A DNA stretch of 38,873 nucleotides from Pseudomonadota bacterium (GTDB taxonomy: Bacteria; Pseudomonadota; Alphaproteobacteria; Acetobacterales; Acetobacteraceae): positions 1-38,873 of the forward strand of contig JABBNW010000013.1 of the NCBI GenBank assembly GCA_019352115.1, given 5' to 3'. A program made the position numbers and the translations under genes. The notes under the pieces are model-generated. The model ran no database searches, had not been told where the DNA came from, and saw only the letters and a list, made by a program, of their open reading frames with translations. Of this stretch, positions 21,487 to 30,529 are shown piece by piece; position 1 is the first letter of the stretch, and each line of letters begins with the position of its first letter.

Positions 21487-21814
21487 TCGCCGCGTCACTT
21501 TGTCAATCAGCGCCCAATCCGCTCGCTCAGGTGGCGGCCGTGCCAAACGCGCTTTCCTGTTCGATCGGCGATCCTGCTTTCCCGTCCCGACCTGGCGCTG
21601 CCGGAGCCGCGGCGCGCAACGGAGGGGATGGGAGGAGCGGAGCCACCCGGAGCCACGCGCAGCGCGCTCTTTCGCGCGAGCATGGCGAGGATGGCGAGCA
21701 CCGGACCTTCCCCGAAGTGAGCACCGTGGCACACTCCGCACCAGTCGGAGGACCAGGCCGTCGCCGCTCCACTTATAAGCGTTACGTCACGAAACCTGGA
21801 CCATAAGAACAGGG

Positions 21815-23638
21815 TCAGGTGCTCGAGGACACCGATGCCCGCTCTGGCGTTTCTCCCGCAGCTTCGGCCCCAAACACCATTTTATGTGCCATCTCACGCC
21901 GCCACTCCTTCAACCGGCGTTGCAGCGTCCGCAGTTGCCCATCAGGGTAGACGCCGGGCTGCTCTGTTTGCAGCCGCTCAAACAATTCGCGCGATGTCCG
22001 CCATGGCTCGGCCTCGAACCATTCATGCAGCAGCGCCGTCACCGTCACGAACGGGTTGGGACGCCGGCGGCCGCGCCGGGCCTTCTCCTTCGGCTTGTTG
22101 GTCGGACGCACTTCATCTTCCCGCCACGCGGTGCGCAGTCCGGAGAGGAATTGCTCCATCGTCGGCGCGATGGGTGCAACCGCTTCGCCCGACGTCGGAC
22201 GGTCGGCGATTTCAACCAGCTCTTGCTGACTCGCGCGGATCGTTCGCAATAACTGGACAGGGTCCAGAGTGCCGTGGATCGCCGTCACTTGGCGCCGCAC
22301 CTCCTCGCTGGTCCGCGTATCCGCCAGCAGCCGCTGATAAGGCGTGGCCGGCGGGTGGTACTTTTTGGCTCCTCGCTGTTTGGTGTGGGTGGGGCGCTCC
22401 CATCCCACCCAATTCTGTGGCGTTTCTTGGTTCGGCTGAGCGCCGTTTCTCCGTCCCGGCCTGACATCCCCAGGGCGCCGAGCGGAGCCGCGGTCAAGGA
22501 TGGCCCGCCCCTTCGCGGGCCACCGCGCCCTTGCGCGGCGCGTAGCGTCCTTGACGGCGGCGAGCACGGCGCCAAGCTCGGGCAGGTCGGGCACCCTGCC
22601 CCGCGCACCTGCCGAGCGGACCGCTACCCACTCCAAACAGCGAAGAACCTACTTTTTCTTGACCTTCGCACCATCGCGAGCCTCCCCGGCCAGCTTGAAT
22701 GACGGCTGGAAGAAGTTCACGAACAACCGCAAGGCTGTATACAGCCGCGCCAGGGCCGCCGCCGCTTCCAGTCCCTCATAGCGCCGGTAGCCGACAGTGC
22801 GTCTGACCACCGCGCCGTTCTTCTGCTCGACCCAGGCCTGATCGTTCTTGCGATAGGGACGGCAGCGCGTGAACACCAAGCCCGCTTCCTCGCAATACGA
22901 TTTGACGGTCTCGTTCATGAATACGCTGTCGTTGTCCGTGTCGAACCCGAGCAGCGCGAATGGCATCCGCTTCCGAACCTCGCTCAGGACTTCGGTCAGC
23001 AGACGCTGCTCTCGCACCAGCAGTGGCGCACATTCCGTCCAGCCCGTCGCGATGTCCGTCAGCGTCAACGTCTGCACGAAGCTGCGCTTCGCCGTCGGTC
23101 CGCTATGCGCCACCAGATCCGCCTCGACGAACCCAGGCGCCGGATTGTCCCAGCCGTCAAAGGTTCGTACCGGAACGCTGCGCCGGATCGCGGCCGATGG
23201 TGGCGCGTGACGGCGCTTTCGCCCGCCTCCCGGCTCCCGGGCCTCACGCAGCGCCCGATCCATCGTGGCGGCGCTCATCGCCAACAAACCCACGCGAACC
23301 TTCGGCGTGAGTTGAAGGTGGCCGTGCCGTTCCATCGCCTCGATCAGGATCGGCACCAGCGCCCGCAGCCGCTTGCCGCAGACCCGATCGGAGGCTTCCC
23401 AGATCACGACCAGCGCCTCGGGCACCGCATCATTATATAAGCGCCGCCCAGGCCGGGGGCCCGACCTCTCGCCAAGCTGACCGGCGTGCAGCAGACGCAT
23501 CGCGTGCTTGCGATGTAAGCCACTCACCGCCGCAAATTCGTCCAGGATGCGGCCGCGCTCCTTCCGGTTGCTCGAAGCGTAACGCCCGGCCAACGCAACC
23601 ACCAACTCGTCTCGTGTCGCCATGCTGATCTGCCCCAT
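21815..23638 (-). pseudogene. Transposase with rve/DDE integrase core, split by a 283-bp insertion
   Basis: Reading 23638 down to 22650 and then 22358 down to 21815 restores one frame of 510 codons. The break is at V-K-K-K|Y-H-P-P-A-T-P. The N-terminal HTH region reads RKERGRILDEFAAVSGLHRK. The DDE core shows E-A-D-L-V-A-H-S-G, LGFDTDNDSVFMNE and KNDQAWVEQKNGAVVRR. The C-terminal part ends QLRTLQRRLKEWRREMAHKM. This is an integrase-core transposase of the IS481/ISNCY-like type; the exact family is uncertain. As it stands translation ends at the TAG at 22649-22651, just before the insertion, so only the N-terminal two thirds with the DDE core would be made. Confidence 0.85.
22359..22657. mobile_element. 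283-bp non-autonomous element (MITE-like) with 8-bp target duplication
   Basis: The element is 22367-22649, flanked by TACTTTTT at 22359-22366 and 22650-22657. Its left end reads GGCTCCTCGCTGTTTGG and its right end, inverted, GGTTCTTCGCTGTTTGG. The ends match at 21 of the first 24 positions. Removing the element plus one copy of the duplication exactly restores the host transposase frame. It encodes no protein I recognise, but is rich in short inverted repeats (GTCAAGGA and TCCTTGAC, CCCGC and GCGGG). The 8-bp duplication and the GG-TCTTCG-type ends suggest mobilisation by an ISL3-like transposase; that assignment is an inference. Confidence 0.9.
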
Positions 23639-23663
23639 GTTCGCCCCCCCGACGCATACCGGT

Positions 23664-23721
23664 GGGGAGCAGGTTAAATGAGGCAACAGGTCGGCATCCG
23701 GGAGCATTTCAGGCGAGGCAA
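23664..23721 (-). repeat. Right terminal repeats of the rve-type IS
   Basis: On the minus strand TTGCCTCATTTAACCTGCTC (then CCC) lies at 23664-23686 and TTGCCTCGCCTGAAATGCTC (then CCG) at 23699-23721. They mirror the two units at 21428-21486. The transposase start is about 26 bp inside the inner unit. Together the four units define an element of roughly 2.3 kb including the inserted 283 bp. Confidence 0.65.
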
Positions 23722-23777
23722 TGCGAGGGTTTCCCGGTCATCGGGGAGCCCTTCATGCCCGGCCGCCACATCAACGA

Positions 23778-24479
23778 TCACCGGAAGGAGCTGTCCATGA
23801 AACATCGGCAGAACGACGGCGTGGCCGTCGCGCCCCGAAGACGCAGCCGACCGACGTTGAACTGCCCCTTGCAGATCCGTCGCAGCAGTTCGATCCCGGC
23901 TATGGTGATCGCCGCGGTCTTGAACCGCTTGAACCCGAGCATCGGACCGATCCGCGACTTCACGCCCCGATGGTCCTGCTCGATGAGGTTGTTCAGGTAC
24001 TTCGACGATCGCAGCTTCGTGTCAGCAGGCAGTTCACCGTCAGCCTTCATCTCGCGCACGGCGCGGTGCGATGCGGCATAGCCATCTAACGTGACGGTCC
24101 GTGGACCCGATCCCTGACTCTTGATCGCCTTGCGAAAGAACGCCTTGGCCGCGGCAACGTCGCGCTTTGGGCTGAGTCGAAAGTCGACGGTGTTCCCGGC
24201 GCGATCAACCGCCCGGTAGAGATAGACCCATTCGCCGCGAACCTTCACGTAAGTCTCGTCCACACGCCACGACGCTCCGGCCGGCTGCGCACAGCAGTCC
24301 CAGCGGCGCTCGAACTCCGGCGCATAATGATAAACCCAACGCATGATCGCGGTGTGGGCCATCGACAGGTTACGCTCCTCCATCATCTCCACCAGATCCC
24401 TGAAGCTGAGCTTGAAGCGCAGATACCACCGCACGCACAGGATGATGATCACGCGGTCGAAGTTCCGCCCATCGAACAT
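23778..24479 (-). CDS. IS6-family transposase
   Basis: This is a 233-aa transposase from the ATG complementary to 24477-24479, the normal IS6/IS26 length. The opening is MFDGRNFDRVIIILCVRWYL, then L-S-F-R-D-L-V-E-M-M-E-E-R. DDE residues are visible in WRVDETYVKVRGEW, VTLDGYAASHRAV and LNNLIEQDHRGVKSR. The gene looks intact. The frame extends 66 codons upstream without an IS6-like sequence, so I exclude that part. I could not identify matching inverted ends around it with confidence. Confidence 0.88.
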   Translation of the reverse strand: MFDGRNFDRVIIILCVRWYLRFKLSFRDLVEMMEERNLSMAHTAIMRWVYHYAPEFERRWDCCAQPAGASWRVDETYVKVRGEWVYLYRAVDRAGNTVDFRLSPKRDVAAAKAFFRKAIKSQGSGPRTVTLDGYAASHRAVREMKADGELPADTKLRSSKYLNNLIEQDHRGVKSRIGPMLGFKRFKTAAITIAGIELLRRICKGQFNVGRLRLRGATATPSFCRCFMDSSFR

Positions 24480-24847
24480 CTCATCCAAACCCAGGAACTT
24501 GGCCCTCGCGCCGCCCTCAAAGCTATCGGTTGGCCCGACACGATACCCGAGCCGCCATTTTGCTCCAGAGCCAGCTTCACACCGATGGACTTTTACACCG
24601 GCCCAGCCGGACCACCCGGCCGCTTCACTGAGGGATTTTATCTCCGGCGCGTACACTTCGCGCCTGCGCCAGCCCAACCCAATCGGGGCCGCAGCGGCCC
24701 CCCCCAGCGCGCCGAAAGTTACCGGCAGCTATCACTCGGCCGCCGATAGTCGATTCATTTTCCGCCTCTCAGTCTGTCAACAGTGCCGGCGGGCCGGCAA
24801 CGCTCCAGGAGCGCCCCGATCGTGGTCGAGGCCGCGTCGGCCCGCGG
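24480..24847. other. Gene-free stretch between the IS6-type transposase and the ABC operon
   Basis: I see no supported gene here. The first part is open in the transposase frame but has no recognisable domain. A GC-rich block at about 24695-24710 (GGGGCCGCAGCGGCCCC) can form a hairpin. It lies downstream of the ABC operon's last gene and could act as its terminator, but it has no T-run. The IS end must lie somewhere in this stretch. Confidence 0.35.
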
Positions 24848-25615
24848 TCAGCCCTCCCAGCCGAGATGGCTCAGGAAGTCACGCGTCCGCGGCACCAGGG
24901 GCGCATCGAAAATCTGCGCCGGCGGCCCCTGCTCGATGATCGTGCCGCGCTCGAACACCACCACGTGATCGGCCACGCGGCGGGCGAAGCTCATCTCGTG
25001 GGTGACGACCAGCATGGTCATGCCTTCCTCGGCCAGCGCCTTCATCACGTTCAGCACCTCACCGATCGTTTCGGGGTCCAGCGCCGACGTCGGCTCGTCG
25101 AACAGCATCACCTCCGGCTGCATCGCCAGCGCGCGGGCGATGGCGACCCGCTGCTGCTGGCCGCCCGACAGATTGGACGGGTAGCTGGCCGCCTTGTCGG
25201 CCAAGCCCACTTTCGCGAGCAGGGCGGAGGCGCGCGCCTCGGCCTCGCCGCGCGGCAGGCGCAGCACGGTCAGCGGGCCGCTCGCCACATTGGCGAGCGC
25301 GGTCATGTGCGGGAACAGCTCGAAATTCTGGAACACCATGCCCATGCGCTGGCGCACCGCCCGCATGCCGCGCCCATGGCGCGGCAGCACCTGCCCGTCG
25401 AGCGTGATTTCGCCGCCGTCGATCGATTCCAGGCCGTTGGTGCATCGCAACAGCGTCGATTTGCCGGAGCCGGATGGGCCGATCAGGCACACCACCTCGG
25501 TCTTGCGTACCTCCATCGACACACCAGCGAGAGCGACGAAATCGCCGAACTGCTTGTGCACGTCGCGATAGGCCAGGACCACGTGGGCATCGGGTTCGTC
25601 GTTCTGCCTAGTCAT
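24848..25615 (-). CDS. Polar amino-acid-type ABC transporter ATPase
   Basis: This 255-aa ATPase of the GlnQ/HisP class shows Walker A GPSGSGKST, the Q-loop FQNFELFPHMTALANV, signature LSGGQQQRVAIARALA, Walker B VMLFDEPTSALDPE and the switch His in VVTHEMSFARR. It energises import with the two permeases upstream in the operon. Its start overlaps the stop of the second permease by 4 bp. It is the last gene of the gntR-uxuA-uxuB-ABC run. Family members normally import polar amino acids or opines; here the context is uronate catabolism. Confidence 0.9.
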   Translation of the reverse strand: MTRQNDEPDAHVVLAYRDVHKQFGDFVALAGVSMEVRKTEVVCLIGPSGSGKSTLLRCTNGLESIDGGEITLDGQVLPRHGRGMRAVRQRMGMVFQNFELFPHMTALANVASGPLTVLRLPRGEAEARASALLAKVGLADKAASYPSNLSGGQQQRVAIARALAMQPEVMLFDEPTSALDPETIGEVLNVMKALAEEGMTMLVVTHEMSFARRVADHVVVFERGTIIEQGPPAQIFDAPLVPRTRDFLSHLGWEG

Positions 25616-26271
25616 TCACTCACTCCGAAGCGACGATTCAGCCAGTCAACGAGCTTGGCCTGGGGATAGCCGAGCGACCAGTAGATCACGGCCATGGCGG
25701 TCAGCATCTCCAGCACGCGGAAGGTCCGCGAGCGGATCAGCATCGCGGTATAGGCGAGCTCGCCGACCGAGATCACGGACACGAGCGAGGTGTCTTTGAA
25801 CAGCGACACCCAGGTGCTCGCCAGCACCGGCAGCACGCGCCGCGCCGCCTGCGGCAGCACCACGACGCGCATCGCCTGCCAGGGGCTCATGCCGAGCGCC
25901 AGCGCCGCCTCCGACTGGCCCTTACGGATCGACGCGATCCCGGCGCGGAACGTCTCGCCGTTGTAGGCCGAGACGTTGCATCCGAGCGCGATCAGCGCGG
26001 TCGCGAAGGGCGAGAATGCCACCCCGAGCGCCAACGGCAGCACGTAATAGGCGGCATAGATCACCAGCAGCAGCGGCAGGTTGCGGAACAGCTCGGTGAA
26101 GCTCGCCGAGGCCCCCGACAGCAGGCGCGAGCGCGACAGGCGCATCAGCGCGAGCAGGATGCCGCCCGGCACGGCGAACGCCATCGTCAGCACCGTGAGC
26201 AGGACCGTCAGTTCGGTGCCGCGCGCCAGCGCACCGGCGTTGTCCCAGACGACCGACCAGTGGAGGTTCAT
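25612..26271 (-). CDS. ABC transporter permease, His/Glu/Gln/Arg/opine type (second)
   Basis: This 219-aa membrane protein starts at the ATG complementary to 26269-26271, which overlaps the upstream permease stop by 4 bp. The HEAAMPTL-type topology is visible: LTVLLTVLTMAFAVPGGILL, then TELFRNLPLLLVIYAAYYVL. The EAA coupling loop reads EAALALGMSPWQAMRVVVLP. It should pair with the permease encoded upstream as a heterodimer. All conserved blocks of the family are present at normal length. Confidence 0.9.
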   Translation of the reverse strand: MNLHWSVVWDNAGALARGTELTVLLTVLTMAFAVPGGILLALMRLSRSRLLSGASASFTELFRNLPLLLVIYAAYYVLPLALGVAFSPFATALIALGCNVSAYNGETFRAGIASIRKGQSEAALALGMSPWQAMRVVVLPQAARRVLPVLASTWVSLFKDTSLVSVISVGELAYTAMLIRSRTFRVLEMLTAMAVIYWSLGYPQAKLVDWLNRRFGVSE

Positions 26272-26933
26272 GACCGCCCCAGATGCGCGAGCCGCGCGTA
26301 GGCGATATCGACCGTGCGCGTGACCGGGAACAGGGTGATGAAATAGACCGCCATCGCCGTCAGATAGACCTCGATCGGGCGGAAGCTTTCGCCGGCCAAG
26401 GTCTGCGAGCGGTTCAGATATTCCGGCACCGCGATGACGCTGGCGATCGCGGTGTCCTTGATCGCGATCGACAGGATCGAGCCGAAGGCCGGCAGCATGC
26501 GCACCACCGCCTGCGGCAGCACCACCTGGCGCACCGCCTGCGCGCGCGACATGCCGAGCGCCAGCGCGGCACGCGTCTGGCCCGGCCGCACCGATTCGAC
26601 ACCGGCACGGACGATCTCGGCCATGTAGGCGGCAATCTGCGCGGTGAGCGCAATCAGCCCGGCCCAGAACGGCGGCAGCACGGCACCGGTGACGATGGGT
26701 AGGGCGAAATAGGTCCAGACCAGCACCACCAGCACCGGGACCGAGCGCATGGAGTCGATGTAGAACACCAGCGGCAGGCGCAACCAGGCCGGCCCGTAGC
26801 AACGGGCCAGCCCGATCGCGCCGCCCAGCACCAGGCTGCACAGCACGGTCAGCGCGGCCAGACCCAGGGTCAGGCCGAGACCGCCCAGCAGGAACTGCCA
26901 GCTTTGCAGGATCGGCGAGAAATCGAGCGACAC
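26268..26933 (-). CDS. ABC transporter permease, His/Glu/Gln/Arg/opine type (first)
   Basis: This 221-aa permease opens with FLLGGLGLTLGLAALTVLCS and has the conserved DSMRSVPVLVVLVWTYFAL segment. The coupling loop is RAALALGMSRAQAVRQVVLP, followed by KDTAIASVIAVPEYLNRSQT. It is the paralogous partner of the next permease, with a 4-bp overlap between the genes. It follows the substrate-binding protein gene by 34 bp. The substrate is not readable from the permease itself. Confidence 0.9.
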   Translation of the reverse strand: MSLDFSPILQSWQFLLGGLGLTLGLAALTVLCSLVLGGAIGLARCYGPAWLRLPLVFYIDSMRSVPVLVVLVWTYFALPIVTGAVLPPFWAGLIALTAQIAAYMAEIVRAGVESVRPGQTRAALALGMSRAQAVRQVVLPQAVVRMLPAFGSILSIAIKDTAIASVIAVPEYLNRSQTLAGESFRPIEVYLTAMAVYFITLFPVTRTVDIAYARLAHLGRS

Positions 26934-26967
26934 GGTGTGCTCCCGCTGGATACAGCCGCGCCGGACG

Positions 26968-27804
26968 CTACTTCATCGCCTCGACGACCTGGTGCTCGGA
27001 GGCGACGAGCTTGGGGTGCATCGTCTTCTCCACCGCGCGCAGCCAGGAGAGGAACACCGGCTGGTGCTTGGCGATCGCCATGCCGACCGGCTGCGCCTTT
27101 TCCGTGCTGTCTTGGCAGTCGTGCGCGCGCGGCAGCACGGCGAGGCCCTTCACCTTGTGGCTCATCGGCACCCAGGGGATCCGGTTGATCGGCGCCGCGT
27201 CAGCACGGCCGGACATGATCTCCTCCAGCGGCGCGGTGGCGCCCGAATCGGCGACGCCGAGCAGCTTCGCCTTGGGGAAGCGCCGCTTCACCCAGCCTTC
27301 CTCGGCGCCGCCGATGAAATAGGCGATGGTGACGTCGGGCCGGTTGAGGTCGCCCACCGTCTTGGCACGGGCGAAGCGCGGATCGTTGGCGCGGCCGAAC
27401 ATGCAGACGCTGGTGTTGGAATAGAGCACGAAATCGACCACCGGCTCGCGCGACGGGGTTTCCGCCAGCGGCGTGATGGAGATATCGACCTGGTTCGCCG
27501 CCAGCACAGGGATTTTGGTCTCATGCGAGACCAGAACCGGCTGCAGCTTCACGCCGAGCCGCTTGGCATAGGCCGAGGCGAGCACCCAGGCGGGACCGGA
27601 CCAGTGTTGGCCGGCGCCAGTCGTGTTCTCGACCAGCCAGGGGGCGTTGGCCAGCACGGCCACGCGCAGCACGCCCGCCTTGCGGATGGCGTCGATACGC
27701 TTGCTGGCGCCGGGCGCCGGTACCGCCTGGGCCATGGCAGGCACGGCGGGGCTGAGCAGGGCGAGCAGCGCGGCGGCTGCAAGCATGCGCCTGAAGATGG
27801 TCAC
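26968..27804 (-). CDS. Periplasmic solute-binding protein, family 3
   Basis: This 278-aa protein has a Sec signal peptide (RRMLAAAALLALLSPAVPAM, cleavage probably after AMA). The mature domain begins RIDAIRKAGVLRVAV. It shows family-3 features: LASAYAKRLGVKLQPVLV, then N-Q-V-D-I-S-I-T-P-L-A-E-T-P-S-R-E, and a D-L-N-R-P-D-V-T hinge. Known members bind polar amino acids or related small zwitterions. It lies 45 bp after uxuB in the same direction, so the bound ligand may be a uronate or an aminated or conjugated uronate. That is an inference from context only. Confidence 0.87.
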   Translation of the reverse strand: MTIFRRMLAAAALLALLSPAVPAMAQAVPAPGASKRIDAIRKAGVLRVAVLANAPWLVENTTGAGQHWSGPAWVLASAYAKRLGVKLQPVLVSHETKIPVLAANQVDISITPLAETPSREPVVDFVLYSNTSVCMFGRANDPRFARAKTVGDLNRPDVTIAYFIGGAEEGWVKRRFPKAKLLGVADSGATAPLEEIMSGRADAAPINRIPWVPMSHKVKGLAVLPRAHDCQDSTEKAQPVGMAIAKHQPVFLSWLRAVEKTMHPKLVASEHQVVEAMK

Positions 27805-27848
27805 GGTTTGATTCCTCCCTTTGTCGGTCAGGTCTGAGTTTCAGTAGA

Positions 27849-29336
27849 TCAAGGCACGGCAGTGCCATCGCGCCGGCGCGCGAGCACGCGCCGGACGCCA
27901 TGGGTCGCAAGCTCCACCAGCGCCGCCAGCACGTCGTCGGCGAACGGGGCAGCGGCAAGCGCCGGCGGAACGATGTCGGGCAGGGCGAACACCGCGTCGC
28001 GCAACGCGCGGTCGTCACCGGCCGCGCGTGCGGCATCGCGCAACCGCCTCGCCTGCGGATCATCGAGCGCGAGCGCCACGCCGTCCTCCGCGACGCCGCG
28101 CAGGAATCGCAGCCAGGCGGCGACCGCGAGCGCGATGGCCGGCGCCCGCTGCCCCGCGCGCAACCGGTCGAGCGCGGGCGCGAACAGCCGCTGCGGCAGT
28201 TTCTGTGACCCGTCCATCGCGATCTGCGCGGTGCGGTGATGCAATGCCGGGTTGGCGAAACGTTCGAGCAGGGCATGCCGATACGAGGCCAGATCGACAC
28301 CGGCAGGCAGGCGCAAGGTCGTGGCGCTCTCCGCCATCAGCGTGGCGATGTAGGCACGCAGCGCGGGCTCGGCGACCGCCGCGGCGACGGTCGGCCAGCC
28401 GGCGAGCTGGCCGAGATAGGCGATGGCCGAATGGCTGGCGTTGAGCAGGCGGAGCTTCATGTCCTCGTAGGGGCGGACGTCGGCCACCAGTTCGGCGCCG
28501 GTCTCCTCCCAGGCCGGACGGCCGAGCGGGAACCGGTCCTCGATCACCCATTGGCGGAACGGTTCGCACAGCACCGGCCAGGCGTCCGCGACGCCGAGCG
28601 CGGCATCGATGCGGGCGCGGTCCGCCGGTGTGGTCGCGGGCACGATGCGATCGACCATGCAGGACGGGAAGGCGACCTCGCCGGCGACGAAACGGCCGAG
28701 GTCAGGATCGCGCAGGGCGGCGAGACGGCTCACCACGCGGCGCGTGACCGCGCCGTTGGCGGCCAGATTGTCGCAGGACAGCACGGCGAACGGCGCCACC
28801 CCGGCGGTCCGGCGGGCCGCGAGCGCAGCCGCCAGCAGGCCGGGCACGGTCGTCGGCGCCATGGGATGGGCGAGGTCGTGGCGGACGGCCGGATCGTCCT
28901 CGTCGAGCGCGTCGGATGCCGTGTTGCGGCAATAGCCCTTCTCGGTGACGGTCAGAGTGACGATGCGGGTCGCCGGATCGGCGAGGCGATGGAGCACTGC
29001 CGCGGGGGCCTCGGGCACGACCAGGATGCCGGTCAGCGTCCCCATGATCTCGATCGCTTCGCCGGCGCCGTCGCGCGTGGCACAGGCGTAGAGCCAGTCC
29101 TGCGGGGCGAGCGCATCGCGCGTATCGGCCCGGCGCAGGCTGACACCGAGAATGCCCCAGGCCGGTTCGGCCGCCAGCAGCGGCGCCGTATAGGCGGCAA
29201 GATGGGCACGGGCGAAAGCACCGATGCCGAGATGGACCACCCCGGTCGCCAGGCGCGCCGGGTCGAAACCGGGGCGTCCGATCTCCGGCTTCAGCCCGGA
29301 CAGGGTCCGGCGCGACAGGCGATGCGGCTCGGTCAC
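27849..29336 (-). CDS. uxuB: Fructuronate reductase (mannitol dehydrogenase family)
   Basis: This 495-aa polyol-type long-chain dehydrogenase starts at a GTG that overlaps the uxuA stop (GTGA). The Rossmann region reads GVVHLGIGAFARAHLAAYT, followed by T-V-T-E-K-G-Y. The middle has L-S-C-D-N-L-A-A-N-G, MVDRIVPATT and EPFRQWVIEDRFP. The catalytic helix is EDMKLRLLNASHSAIAYLGQ. It interconverts D-fructuronate and D-mannonate with NAD(H). Tagaturonate or mannitol activity is possible within the family; adjacency to uxuA makes fructuronate the best reading. Confidence 0.92.
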   Translation of the reverse strand: MTEPHRLSRRTLSGLKPEIGRPGFDPARLATGVVHLGIGAFARAHLAAYTAPLLAAEPAWGILGVSLRRADTRDALAPQDWLYACATRDGAGEAIEIMGTLTGILVVPEAPAAVLHRLADPATRIVTLTVTEKGYCRNTASDALDEDDPAVRHDLAHPMAPTTVPGLLAAALAARRTAGVAPFAVLSCDNLAANGAVTRRVVSRLAALRDPDLGRFVAGEVAFPSCMVDRIVPATTPADRARIDAALGVADAWPVLCEPFRQWVIEDRFPLGRPAWEETGAELVADVRPYEDMKLRLLNASHSAIAYLGQLAGWPTVAAAVAEPALRAYIATLMAESATTLRLPAGVDLASYRHALLERFANPALHHRTAQIAMDGSQKLPQRLFAPALDRLRAGQRAPAIALAVAAWLRFLRGVAEDGVALALDDPQARRLRDAARAAGDDRALRDAVFALPDIVPPALAAAPFADDVLAALVELATHGVRRVLARRRDGTAVP

Positions 29337-30529
29337 AGCGGCAGGCGATTGACCGCGGCGAGCGCCGTCATGACGCCGCGCAGTTCGGCCAGGCCGCGCA
29401 GTCGTCCGATCAGCGGGTAGCCGGGGTGGGTCTTGCGGGCCGCGTCGTCCAGCAGTTCGTGGCCGTGGTCGGGGCGGAACGGCAGGCGCCATTCGGCCAG
29501 GCCGGCGTCGCGCCGGCGTGCCTGTTCGTGCAGCAGCGGGGTGATGACCGCAACCATGTCGATGTCGCCTCCCAGATGGTCGGCTTCCATGAAGGAACCG
29601 TCGGGTTCCTTGACGACGTTGCGCAGGTGGACGAAGTGGATCCTTGGCGCGAACCGCGCTGCGATGTCCGGCAGGTCATTGCCGGCGCCGGCGCCGAGCG
29701 AGCCGGTGCAGAGAGTGATGCCGTTCGCCGGGCTGTCTACGGCGTCGGCGATGAAGGCGAGATCCTCCGCGTTCGAGGCGATCCGCGGCAGGCCGAACAG
29801 CGGGCGCGGCGGGTCGTCGGGATGGATGGCGAGGCGGACGCCGACTTCGTCCGCAGTCGGCACGACCTCGCGCAGGAAGCGGGCCAGGTTCTCGCGCAGC
29901 CCCGCGTGCGTGATGTCCTTGTAGAGGTCGAGCATGCGGCGCAGCCCAGGTACGTCGTAGCGGTCGTAGGCGCCCGGCAGCCCGGCCATGATGGTGGCGA
30001 GCAGCCGATCCTTGTCGCTTTCCGAGGCGTGGCCGAACCAGGCGCGCGCGCGTGCCACCAGCGCCGGCGGATGCTCCGCCTCGGCGCCGGGGCGGCCCAG
30101 GATGAAGCAGTCGAAGGCCACGTATTCGGCGGCCTCGAAGCGCAGCGCCGTGCCGCCGCCCGGCAGCGCCACGGCGAGCCTCGTGCGGGTCCAATCCAGC
30201 ACCGGCATGAAATTGTAGCAGACCGTGGTGACGCCCTGCGCGGAAAGGTTGCGCAGCGACTGCCGGTAGGCGTCGAACAGCGGGCCGAGGTCGCCCTCGG
30301 CCAGCTTGATCGGCTCGGCGACCGGGAGGCTCTCGACCACGCTCCAGCGCAGGCCGAGCACGGAATCCGCTTCGATCGCGGCCTTGCGCCGGGCGATCTC
30401 TTCCTCGCTCCAGACCACGCCGTAGGGGATATGGTGCAGGGCGGTGACGATCCCGCTGGCGCCGGCCTGGCAGATCTCGGAGAGGCGCACCGGATCATCA
30501 GGGCCGAACCAGCGCCAGGTCTGTTCCAT
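29333..30529 (-). CDS. uxuA: D-mannonate dehydratase
   Basis: This 398-aa enzyme (E. coli UxuA is 394 aa) opens MEQTWRWFGPDDPVRLSEIC and GIVTALHHIPYGVVW. It contains YNFMPVLDWTRTRLA, then L-A-I-H-P-D-D-P-P-R-P-L-F-G-L-P-R, and IHFVHLRNV, with the His/Cys/Asp metal-site pattern of the TIM-barrel UxuA family. It dehydrates D-mannonate to 2-keto-3-deoxygluconate, which enters the KDG pathway. Its ATG shares one base with the gntR stop (TGATG), so the operon begins gntR-uxuA-uxuB with coupled translation. Confidence 0.95.
   Translation of the reverse strand: MEQTWRWFGPDDPVRLSEICQAGASGIVTALHHIPYGVVWSEEEIARRKAAIEADSVLGLRWSVVESLPVAEPIKLAEGDLGPLFDAYRQSLRNLSAQGVTTVCYNFMPVLDWTRTRLAVALPGGGTALRFEAAEYVAFDCFILGRPGAEAEHPPALVARARAWFGHASESDKDRLLATIMAGLPGAYDRYDVPGLRRMLDLYKDITHAGLRENLARFLREVVPTADEVGVRLAIHPDDPPRPLFGLPRIASNAEDLAFIADAVDSPANGITLCTGSLGAGAGNDLPDIAARFAPRIHFVHLRNVVKEPDGSFMEADHLGGDIDMVAVITPLLHEQARRRDAGLAEWRLPFRPDHGHELLDDAARKTHPGYPLIGRLRGLAELRGVMTALAAVNRLPL

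Noticed and set aside
22274-22702. Possible protein encoded by the 283-bp insertion on the plus strand
   Set aside because: The frame crosses both insertion boundaries into antisense transposase sequence, so it is not a gene of the element.
24540-24800. GGCACTG-type sequence near 24780 as the IS6 inverted end
   Set aside because: GGCACTGTTGACAG on the minus strand recalls IS26 ends, but I found no matching copy on the other side of the transposase near 23700, and the distance from the gene is too large.
28236-29420. 394-codon plus-strand frame opposite uxuB
   Set aside because: It is an antisense shadow with no domain. uxuB and uxuA on the other strand are well supported and overlap each other.
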